Of a stretch of 5,280 bases of DNA, positions 1-4,952 are shown one piece after another. Positions within the stretch are counted from its first letter, which is position 1. Each line of letters opens with the position of its first letter. The notes under the pieces were generated by a model, which saw nothing but the letters and a program-made list of their open reading frames with translations, made no database searches and was not told the origin of the DNA. The position numbers and the translations under genes were made by a program. The DNA is from an uncultured Lachnospiraceae bacterium (GTDB taxonomy: Bacteria > Bacillota > Clostridia > Lachnospirales > Lachnospiraceae), in contig CAMNGO010000153.1 of NCBI GenBank assembly GCA_946538445.1, positions 1-5,280 on the forward strand, given 5' to 3'.

Positions 1-1
1 T

Positions 2-580
2 TCCTATGAACTGGTATCTGAACCCGTATGCCGCCACATCTCGGACACCAAGACACCCCAGGGTGTGCTGGCAGTGGTCAGACAAAACGCCATGACTCTG
101 GATCATATCCTTGCCCTGGAGGATAAGCCCCTTTTCCTTCTCCTGGAGAGTCTTCAGGATCCCGGCAATCTGGGTACGATCTTCCGGACGGCGGAAGGGG
201 CAGGCGTGACCGGTATTATCATGAACCGGGATACGGTAGACCCCTATAATCCTAAGGTGATCCGCTCCACCATGGGAACTGTTTTCAGAGTTCCCTTTGT
301 GATCCTGGAGAATCTGAGAGATGCCATCGCCAGCATGCAAAAGAGAGGGATCCGTATCTTTGCGGCCCATCTTGAAGGAGGGCTCTTTTACGATGAAGAC
401 TACACTGCAGGCAGCGGCTTTCTGATCGGCAATGAGGGAAAAGGCCTGACCGGGGAAGTCTCTTCCATGGCGGACGGGAAGATCCGGATTCCCATGAAGG
501 GGGAAGTGGAATCCCTCAATGCGGCCGTCGCAGCCACGGTTTTGGTTTATGAAGCCCAGAGACAGCGGGGATGGAGATGA
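2..580 (+). CDS. TrmH/SpoU-family RNA 2'-O-methyltransferase, 5'-truncated by window edge
   Basis: C-terminal 192 residues of a SPOUT (trefoil-knot) methyltransferase that moves a methyl group from S-adenosylmethionine to the 2'-hydroxyl of a ribose in rRNA or tRNA. The frame is open to the left edge, and the residues before the first internal GTG (position 65) are family-like (ISDTKTPQGVLAVV), so that GTG is not the start. All three SpoU motifs are visible, numbered within the fragment: motif 1 LQDPGNLGTIFRTAEGAG (51-68) with the conserved Asn and Arg; motif 2 FLIGNEGKGL (140-149); motif 3 IRIPMKGEVESLNAAVAATV (161-180), which forms the knot and SAM pocket. The missing N-terminus would be the small SpoU substrate-binding domain. 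The stop is TGA at 578-580. The family is certain; the RNA target and nucleotide cannot be read from this part, so no symbol is given. Confidence 0.93.
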   Translation, partial: SYELVSEPVCRHISDTKTPQGVLAVVRQNAMTLDHILALEDKPLFLLLESLQDPGNLGTIFRTAEGAGVTGIIMNRDTVDPYNPKVIRSTMGTVFRVPFVILENLRDAIASMQKRGIRIFAAHLEGGLFYDEDYTAGSGFLIGNEGKGLTGEVSSMADGKIRIPMKGEVESLNAAVAATVLVYEAQRQRGWR

Positions 581-602
581 CTTTTACCGGGAGTAAAAGT
601 CA
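578..602 (+). repeat. Perfect 10-bp inverted repeat containing the methyltransferase stop codon
   Basis: TGACTTTTAC (578-587) pairs perfectly with GTAAAAGTCA (593-602) around the five-base loop CGGGA, and the TGA stop is the first three bases of the stem. No T-run follows, so it is not a terminator by itself. A second, imperfect hairpin follows at once: GGAAACAG (605-612) against CTGTTTTCC (623-631), with one bulged T. Together they could protect the 3' end of the mRNA; that role is inference. Confidence 0.5.
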
Positions 603-665
603 GTGGAAACAGCATTAAGAACCTGTTTTCCCGGTTTTGTGAATTTTATATGGAAAAATGAAAAG

Positions 666-704
666 AGGCAGAATGATATGTTGTTCATTCTGCCTTATTT
701 TATT
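666..704 (+). terminator. Intrinsic terminator of the methyltransferase gene
   Basis: AGGCAGAATGA (666-676) pairs with TCATTCTGCCT (685-695), an 11-bp perfect stem with the eight-base loop TATGTTGT. It is followed by the T-rich stretch TTATTTTATT and preceded by AAAAG. It separates the methyltransferase from glpK, which therefore needs its own promoter in the AT-rich region downstream. Confidence 0.88.
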
Positions 705-763
705 AACATATCATTAAAAAATATAGTAGAAATAAATGAAGTATATTTACAAAATCGAGAAAT

Positions 764-775
764 TGTATGAATACA
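764..775. promoter_or_regulatory. Small palindrome TGTATGAATACA, candidate operator
   Basis: TGTAT (764-768) and ATACA (771-775) are inverted copies separated by GA, and the element overlaps the suggested -35 of glpK. It resembles a catabolite-responsive element only in its outer bases and lacks the central CG, so CcpA binding is not claimed. The sequence TTGTATG (763-769) recurs at 803-809, exactly 40 bp later. A regulator site is possible, but chance matches are common in AT-rich DNA. Confidence 0.2.
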
Positions 776-796
776 TATTACTAAAAACATGATAAT
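768..796 (+). promoter_or_regulatory. Possible glpK promoter in AT-rich leader
   Basis: The 160 bases between the terminator and glpK are very AT-rich. The best -10 is GATAAT (791-796, five of six to TATAAT). At 17-bp spacing the -35 would be TGAATA (768-773), a weak match of three of six. Transcription would begin near 803, leaving a leader of about 60 nt. Other -10-like hexamers lie nearby (TAATAT at 793, TATTAT at 839), so the exact promoter is uncertain. A weak -35 would suit an activated or repressed promoter. Confidence 0.35.
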
Positions 797-864
797 ATAT
801 TCTTGTATGGCTGGGGTTAAGAAACAGTCAAAATAATGTATTATATTTTTAGGGAGGTTTACTT

Positions 865-2358
865 ATGGCAAAGTACATGATGGCGTTAGACGCTGGAACA
901 ACTAGTAATCGTTGTATCTTATTCAATGAAAAAGGTGAAATCTGCAGCGTAGCTCAGGAAGAGTTCACACAGTACTATCCACAGCCAGGTTGGGTTGAGC
1001 ATGACGCAAATGAAATTTGGAATACCCAGTATTCCGTAGCTAAGAAAGCTATGGAGCAGTTAGGCGTAACAGCTGGTGATATCGCCGGTATCGGTATTAC
1101 AAATCAGCGTGAGACAACCATCGTATGGGATAAAGTTACAGGCGAGCCTGTATTCCACGCAATCGTATGGCAGTGCCGTCGTACATCCGAGTATTGTGAT
1201 TCCTTAAAAGAAAAAGGTCTGGTTGAGTCCATCAGAGAAAAAACCGGTCTTGTAATTGATGCATACTTCTCCGGCTCCAAGATTCGCTGGATCCTTGAGA
1301 ACGTTCCTGGTGTTCGTGAAAGAGCAGAAAAAGGTGAATTATACTTTGGTAACGTTGATACATGGTTAATCTACAAACTTTCCGGCGGAAAGCTTCACGT
1401 AACAGATTACTCCAACGCTTCCAGAACAATGCTCTTCAACATCAACACTCTTGAGTGGGATGATGAGATCCTTGCAGAACTGAATATTCCGAAATCCATG
1501 CTTCCGAAGGCTTGCCCGAGCAGCCAGATCTACGGAAGAACAGACCCGGCATTATTCGGCGGCGAGATCCTTATCGCTGGTGCAGCTGGTGACCAGCAGG
1601 CAGCTCTGTTCGGACAGACATGCTACACACCAGGTGAAGCTAAGAACACATATGGTACCGGTACATTCATGCTTATGAACATTGGTACAGAGAAGAAATT
1701 ATCCGAGAACGGTCTTGTTACCACAATCGCATGGGGCGTTGATGGCAAGGTTGAGTACGCATTCGAAGGTTCTGTATTCGTAGCTGGTGCTGCTATCCAG
1801 TGGTTACGTGATGAGGTTAAACTCGTTGACGCTTCTCCGGATTCCGAATTCTTCTGCAACAAAGTTCCGGATACAAACGGCTGCTACGTAGTTCCTGCTT
1901 TCACAGGTCTTGGTGCTCCTCACTGGGATCAGTACGCTCGTGGCGTTATCGTAGGTCTGACACGTGGATGTAACAAAGCTCACATCATCCGTGCAACAGT
2001 TGAGTCCCTTGCATATCAGACATATGATATTCTTGAGGCTATGCAGGCTGACGCCGGTGTTAAACTTGCAGCTCTTAAGGTTGACGGTGGAGCTTGTAAG
2101 AATGACTTCTTAATGCAGTTCCAGGCAGATATCATCGATGCTCCTGTTCTTCGTCCACAGTGTGTTGAGACAACAGCTATGGGTGCTGCTTACTTAGCAG
2201 GTCTTGCAGTTAAATATTGGAACAGCAAAGAAGACGTTATTGCTAACTGGGCAATCGATAAGAAATTTGAGCCGACTATGGATGCAGACACACGTGAAGC
2301 ATTACTCAAAGGCTGGAAGAAAGCTGTTAAATTATCCTACGGTTGGGCAAAAGACTGA
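865..2358 (+). CDS. glpK: Glycerol kinase
   Basis: Cytoplasmic FGGY-family sugar kinase that phosphorylates glycerol with ATP to sn-glycerol-3-phosphate, trapping it for glycolysis or lipid synthesis. Its 497 residues match the usual length and align end to end with E. coli GlpK. Visible signatures: the N-terminal phosphate-binding loop DAGTTSNR (9-16); GITNQRETT (77-85) with glycerol-contacting Arg82 and Glu83; Tyr134 in the first FGGY signature YFSGSKIRW (134-142); GDQQAALFGQ (242-251) with catalytic Asp243; YGTGTFMLMN (263-272); and the second FGGY region VDGGACKNDFLMQFQADI (406-423). The start is fixed by AGGGAGG (851-857) seven bases before ATG. Where enterococcal and Bacillus GlpK carry the HPr-phosphorylated His, this protein appears to have Ala229, and the E. 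coli fructose-1,6-bisphosphate Arg is not evident. Codon use (many CGT, GTT, GCT, ACA) differs from the flanking genes and suggests high expression. No glpF or glpD is adjacent. Confidence 0.98.
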   Translation: MAKYMMALDAGTTSNRCILFNEKGEICSVAQEEFTQYYPQPGWVEHDANEIWNTQYSVAKKAMEQLGVTAGDIAGIGITNQRETTIVWDKVTGEPVFHAIVWQCRRTSEYCDSLKEKGLVESIREKTGLVIDAYFSGSKIRWILENVPGVRERAEKGELYFGNVDTWLIYKLSGGKLHVTDYSNASRTMLFNINTLEWDDEILAELNIPKSMLPKACPSSQIYGRTDPALFGGEILIAGAAGDQQAALFGQTCYTPGEAKNTYGTGTFMLMNIGTEKKLSENGLVTTIAWGVDGKVEYAFEGSVFVAGAAIQWLRDEVKLVDASPDSEFFCNKVPDTNGCYVVPAFTGLGAPHWDQYARGVIVGLTRGCNKAHIIRATVESLAYQTYDILEAMQADAGVKLAALKVDGGACKNDFLMQFQADIIDAPVLRPQCVETTAMGAAYLAGLAVKYWNSKEDVIANWAIDKKFEPTMDADTREALLKGWKKAVKLSYGWAKD

Positions 2359-2402
2359 TCGGATCGCTGATTTAGCATCTTAATATCTTTGATCATTAAC
2401 GG

Positions 2403-2432
2403 GCTGCCGCTTATGCGGCAGCTTGTTTTTTT
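2403..2432 (+). terminator. Strong intrinsic terminator of glpK
   Basis: GCTGCCGC (2403-2410) pairs perfectly with GCGGCAGC (2415-2422) around the tetraloop TTAT, followed by TTGTTTTTTT (2423-2432). This is a textbook strong terminator. It ends only 21 bases before the ATG of the next gene. Confidence 0.95.
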
Positions 2433-2453
2433 CCAGGATGACGGAGAAGAATT

Positions 2454-3167
2454 ATGAGTAAAACATGTAAAGTGACTTACCTTGAGCACAGCGGATTCCT
2501 TCTGGAGACAGAGAGCCGGTATCTGCTGTTTGACTACATACAAGGAGAGCTGCCTTCCTTCACATACGAGAAGCCTCTTTATGTATTTGTGTCCCATGTC
2601 CACCGTGATCATTACAGCAGAAAGATCTTCAAGCTTGAGAACTCCTGCAGAAAAGTAACCTATATCTTATCCTTCGATGTGAAGGATGCCGACTCTTCCT
2701 GGAAGAAGGCGGAGGATGTCCATATCGTGGATTATAACAGGAACTACCTGATCGGGGACTTAGAGATCGAGACCCTGAAATCCACGGATGAGGGTGTGGC
2801 ATTTATTCTGCATACAGACGGGTTATCCATCTATCACGCGGGGGATCTGCACTGGTGGGAGTTTTCGGATAGAGAGGAATCCAGGAATCAGGAGAACATC
2901 CGTAATTACAAGGCGGAGATTCATAAGATAGCAGGAAGAAGATTCGACATCGCTTTTGTTGTGCTGGATCCCCGTCAGGGAGATATGGGCGGACGAGGCA
3001 TGGATCTCTTCCTCTCGGAAGTGGGTGCAAGATATGTATTTCCCATGCACTTGTGGAGCAGGTATGATCTGATTCCCGATTACAAAAGTAAAAATCAGTT
3101 GAAATATGTTACCAGCCAGATCATGGATATCCGGTATCCGGGTCAGGTATTCGAACTGATCTTATGA
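2454..3167 (+). CDS. Metallo-beta-lactamase-fold hydrolase (UlaG-like, COG2220 type)
   Basis: Predicted cytoplasmic metal-dependent hydrolase of 237 residues with no signal peptide. The metal-binding motif HVHRDH is at 48-53 (His48, His50, Asp52, His53) after the strand PLYVFVS. Asp131 in YHAGDLHWWEF (127-137) is the likely bridging metal ligand, and His199 in FPMHLW (196-201) the C-terminal ligand. Asp112 in STDEGVAF (110-117) and His11 in YLEHSGF (9-15) are further family-like positions. The set points to the single-domain COG2220 group (UlaG, RNase Z-like folds) rather than true beta-lactamases or glyoxalase II. The substrate is unknown. GGAG (2443-2446) lies seven bases before ATG. The glpK terminator ends 21 bases upstream, so expression needs terminator read-through or a promoter inside the glpK 3' region; I see no convincing one. 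Confidence 0.9.
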   Translation: MSKTCKVTYLEHSGFLLETESRYLLFDYIQGELPSFTYEKPLYVFVSHVHRDHYSRKIFKLENSCRKVTYILSFDVKDADSSWKKAEDVHIVDYNRNYLIGDLEIETLKSTDEGVAFILHTDGLSIYHAGDLHWWEFSDREESRNQENIRNYKAEIHKIAGRRFDIAFVVLDPRQGDMGGRGMDLFLSEVGARYVFPMHLWSRYDLIPDYKSKNQLKYVTSQIMDIRYPGQVFELIL

Positions 3168-3184
3168 TGAGAGGGATTATAAGG

Positions 3185-3206
3185 CCTGAGGAGATTGAAA
3201 CTCAGG
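3185..3206. repeat. Inverted repeat over the -35 of the HPr-like gene
   Basis: CCTGAG (3185-3190) and CTCAGG (3201-3206) are perfect inverted copies separated by ten bases that contain the -35 hexamer TTGAAA. The centre-to-centre distance of 16 bp and the overlap with the -35 would suit an operator. It is too short and lacks a T-tract to be a good terminator for the upstream hydrolase gene. Confidence 0.35.
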
Positions 3207-3223
3207 GATAATCATGTTATAAT
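3195..3223 (+). promoter_or_regulatory. Sigma-A type promoter of the HPr-like gene
   Basis: The -35 TTGAAA (3195-3200, five of six) is separated by 17 bp from a perfect TATAAT (3218-3223), which also has an extended -10 TG at 3215-3216. The start point would be near 3230, giving an untranslated leader of about 80 nt. This is the best promoter in the window and suggests strong expression. The TTG of the -35 also opens a reading frame in phase with the gene downstream, but that codon lies upstream of the predicted transcript. Confidence 0.85.
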
Positions 3224-3311
3224 TAAGCATAATAATGCAGAACGTATTGGGTTTTTTGCATACGGATCGACTTATTTACAGAAGGTATTTTTTGGGAGGG
3301 TGATCACCACT

Positions 3312-3593
3312 ATGGTACGAGCGGAACTGACGATTGAAAGTGCCCAGGGCATCCATCTGGCCCCGGCCAATCTGATCGCTGTCACTGCGGACAGATTTAA
3401 TTCTCAGATTCATTTTAAGACAGAATATATGGATATTAATGCCAAAAGCATTATCAATCTGGTAGGGGGAACACTGCGCAAGGGGGACAAGATTCTCTGC
3501 GTATGTAACGGACCGGACGAAAAGGAAGCCCTGGAGGCCATGAAAGACCTCTTGTCTCAGGATCTGGATGAGCTGCTAAAGGACAAGGAGTGA
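3312..3593 (+). CDS. HPr-family protein with His15 and Ser46 but no Arg17
   Basis: Small cytoplasmic protein of 93 residues with the HPr fold, the phosphocarrier of the sugar phosphotransferase system and, when phosphorylated on Ser46, a co-effector of CcpA in Firmicutes. Seen directly: the active-site strip GIHLAPA (13-19) with His15 and Pro18; the regulatory region NAKSIINL (43-50) with Ser46 at the canonical number; and the C-terminal GPDEKEALEAMKDLL, typical of the last HPr helix. In normal HPr the motif is GIHARPA. Here Arg17, which helps phosphoryl transfer from His15, is Ala, and residue 16 is Leu. ATG at 3312 is chosen because the HPr homology starts there, GGGAGGG (3294-3300) lies before it (spacing 11, slightly long), and the promoter lies inside the longer frame. 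A general PTS role is therefore doubtful; a regulatory paralog, in the spirit of Bacillus Crh, is possible. Confidence 0.9.
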   Translation: MVRAELTIESAQGIHLAPANLIAVTADRFNSQIHFKTEYMDINAKSIINLVGGTLRKGDKILCVCNGPDEKEALEAMKDLLSQDLDELLKDKE

Positions 3594-3638
3594 TTCCTTC
3601 CTCAAACCTTTTTATTATACTTATAATGCATAAAAATC

Positions 3639-3699
3639 AAGCGGTCACACATAGACTTCGACAGGTACCATCTTGTCGTAATCTAGGGTGTGACCGCTT
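3639..3699. terminator. Extended hairpin, probable bidirectional terminator between convergent genes
   Basis: AAGCGGTCACAC (3639-3650) pairs perfectly with GTGTGACCGCTT (3688-3699), a 12-bp stem. The intervening sequence continues the helix: TAGA (3652-3655) with TCTA (3682-3685), then CGACA (3659-3663) with TGTCG (3674-3678), leaving a ten-base loop. On the plus strand it is followed by the pyrimidine-rich TTTCTCTTTCTCTTCC, and on the minus strand by TTGATTTTTATG. It lies between the 3' ends of the HPr-like gene and the YihY-family gene, and its right arm encodes the last codons of the latter. Confidence 0.8.
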
Positions 3700-4639
3700 T
3701 CTCTTTCTCTTCCTTTTTCAGTTCCTGCTCTTTTTGCCGCCTGATCTGACGGAAGTTGGGTCGGAATATTCTGATCAGGGTGTGGTAATTCTGTTTATTT
3801 TCCAGGAAATAATTTACCTCTGCCCCATAGAATATCATGGACATGCAGAAGTACATCCATGTCAGCAGAATCATGATACCTGCCATGCTTCCGTAGATGT
3901 AGGTAAAGTTACTGAAATGATCCACATAGTAAGCACATATCTTTGATACCAGGATCCAGCCCAGGGATGCCACGATGGCTCCGGGATACTGATGGAAAAA
4001 ATTGCTCTTTCTCTTGGGGATGAAGCAGTAGATCCACATGAAGATGATTACCAGGGACAGGAAGGTGATGATGGATCCCCGATTGATCAAGAGAGCCACC
4101 AGGGATGCCAGGACTTGAAAATGGGTATCTACAAACCGGTAGAGCTGATGACCGAATACCCATAAGAGGAGCATGGCAACGATGACCACTGTGAAGATCA
4201 GGGTGTATATAAGGCTGAAGAATCTAAGGACAAAGAAATTGCGGTCATCCTCGATATCATATACAGAGTTCAGGCCTTTTACGATGGAATAGATCCCTTT
4301 GGAAGAGGACCAGAGCGCCAGTACGATGGACAAGGTGAATACCGAATATCCCGTCTTATGGTAGATTTCATTCAAGATATTGACGATCACGGAATTTCTT
4401 TCGAAAGCGATAAGCTGGGTAAGAATTTCCTGGATGTCATTTTTACTGAAAGGAAGAAATTTTGCCAATGTCAGGAAGAAGATCATAAAAGGAATGAAGG
4501 ACAGAAGGATAAAGAAGGCAGACATGGCCCCGAAGGCAGTGATGTGATCCTCGTTGCACTTCTTGGTGAAATCCATGATCAATTGAAAGAGATCTTTTAA
4601 TCTTCTTCTCGGTATGTATCGTTTCAACTTTGAAAACAT
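3683..4639 (-). CDS. YihY/BrkB-family inner-membrane protein
   Basis: Integral membrane protein of 318 residues, near the usual length. About six hydrophobic helices can be placed at roughly 35-58, 98-115, 138-163, 177-205, 218-240 and 248-277. Family features include the early TAFGAMSAFFILLSFIPF (34-51), LWSSSKGIYSIVKGLNSVYD (109-128) and YGSMAGIMILLTWMYF (249-264) ending in the YGAEVNYF (271-278) segment; these match the conserved YihY/BrkB pattern. Both ends are basic or charged, and the tail from 290 is a Lys/Glu/Arg-rich cytoplasmic segment. The family was once called ribonuclease BN by error and also virulence factor BrkB; its biochemical role is unsettled. The start ATG (4637-4639) has GGAGG (minus strand, 4651-4647) seven bases upstream. 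The stop is TAG at 3685-3683, inside the terminator hairpin. A terminator lies 20 bases before its ribosome binding site, so expression depends on read-through or an unseen promoter. Confidence 0.93.
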   Translation of the reverse strand: MFSKLKRYIPRRRLKDLFQLIMDFTKKCNEDHITAFGAMSAFFILLSFIPFMIFFLTLAKFLPFSKNDIQEILTQLIAFERNSVIVNILNEIYHKTGYSVFTLSIVLALWSSSKGIYSIVKGLNSVYDIEDDRNFFVLRFFSLIYTLIFTVVIVAMLLLWVFGHQLYRFVDTHFQVLASLVALLINRGSIITFLSLVIIFMWIYCFIPKRKSNFFHQYPGAIVASLGWILVSKICAYYVDHFSNFTYIYGSMAGIMILLTWMYFCMSMIFYGAEVNYFLENKQNYHTLIRIFRPNFRQIRRQKEQELKKEEKEKAVTP

Positions 4640-4670
4640 GGAAGGACCTCCGCCGGCTTCTTAGCTGTTT

Positions 4671-4703
4671 AAAAAGAAAACCGCCTCATCCGGGATGAGA
4701 CGG
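4671..4703 (-). terminator. Intrinsic terminator of the putative structured RNA
   Basis: Read on the minus strand, CCGTCTCATC (4703-4694) pairs with GATGAGGCGG (4690-4681) around a three-base loop, with one G-U wobble that would be a C-A mismatch on the plus strand. It is followed by TTTTCTTTTT (4680-4671). The wobble and the T-tract both fix the direction as minus. It lies just before the ribosome binding site of the YihY-family gene and could act as an attenuator for it or as the 3' end of a separate RNA. Confidence 0.85.
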
Positions 4704-4815
4704 TGTTAGAATCTGACCCGAAATGCCGTATCTTGCATTTTGAGTCCTAGCCCAAGCTAGGTGGGTAACCGCAATCGCTTTCCTGACTTCCTCTGGATAT
4801 TAGGATGAGGCCTGT
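4671..4815 (-). ncRNA. Putative structured RNA, possibly 6S RNA, with 3' terminator
   Basis: No coding frame fits this part of the 309-base gap between two minus-strand genes, but it is rich in pairing. Minus-strand stems: CCTAGC (4761-4756) with GCTAGG (4751-4746) around TTGG; AAATGC (4740-4735) with GCATTT (4726-4721); ACCC (4766-4763) with GGGT (4719-4716) enclosing both; and GCCTCATCC (4811-4803) with GGATGAGGC (4691-4683) closing the whole region. The last pairing shares its 3' arm with the terminator hairpin. A closed rod with a terminal stem, about 140-190 nt long and ending in a T-tract, fits 6S RNA, the RNA that mimics an open promoter and binds RNA polymerase. The GCGGTT segment and the AAAATGC and CGGCATTT segments also faintly recall its apical part. 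A riboswitch or attenuator for the downstream membrane protein is the main alternative. The 5' end is not determined. Confidence 0.55.
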
Positions 4816-4924
4816 CATTCCGGAGATAATATATGTTTCCCGTATTCAATAATGTAGGTTCAAAATAGCAAGACATTGTCGCACATTCCAGGCTAATTGG
4901 TAATTTTAATATATATTATGGCAC

Positions 4925-4952
4925 AAGATAATACAAGGTAAATTCTTGTCAA
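4925..4952 (-). promoter_or_regulatory. Promoter overlapping the stop codon of the DUF5662-like gene
   Basis: On the minus strand a perfect -35 TTGACA (4952-4947) is followed after 16 bp by TATCTT (4930-4925), four of six to the -10 consensus. Transcription would begin near 4918 and run through the putative RNA and possibly the YihY-family gene. Bases 4951-4949 of the -35 are the TGA stop of the upstream gene. An alternative -10, CATAAT, lies a few bases further on with a weaker -35. A weak candidate start nearer the RNA body (TATTTT, 4867-4862) would give a transcript of about 180 nt. Confidence 0.5.

Noticed and set aside
764..775. Catabolite-responsive element (CcpA site) upstream of glpK
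   Set aside because: The palindrome lacks the central CG and the extended half-sites of known elements, so it is listed only as an unspecified operator candidate.
1232..1862. Minus-strand frames inside glpK
   Set aside because: They are antisense shadows of a gene with unmistakable family motifs over its whole length; no start signals or protein features support them.
2803..3050. Two overlapping minus-strand frames inside the hydrolase gene
   Set aside because: They overlap each other and the coding strand of a well-supported hydrolase and show no recognisable protein features.
3195..3311. TTG start giving a 132-residue form of the HPr-like protein
   Set aside because: The TTG is the -35 box of a near-consensus promoter, the extra 39 residues have no HPr character, and a good ribosome binding site precedes ATG 3312.
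3599..3627. Possible promoter with TATAAT at 3622-3627 just before the convergent terminator
   Set aside because: The matching -35 fits only about three of six bases, and the transcript would run at once into the terminator hairpin. AT-rich chance is more likely, although a very short RNA cannot be excluded.
3590..3946. Plus-strand frame of 118 codons opposite the end of the YihY-family gene
   Set aside because: It is antisense to a clear membrane-protein gene, runs through the terminator hairpin, has no ribosome binding site, and its product is of low complexity.
4358..4600. Plus-strand frame inside the YihY-family gene
   Set aside because: It mirrors the coding sequence of the membrane protein; its charged, low-complexity product and lack of a ribosome binding site mark it as a shadow.
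4741..4800. T-box-like string GGTGGGTAACCGC on the plus strand
   Set aside because: It resembles the T-box antiterminator motif only loosely, lies on the strand opposite to both neighbouring genes, and no aminoacyl-tRNA synthetase or amino-acid gene follows.
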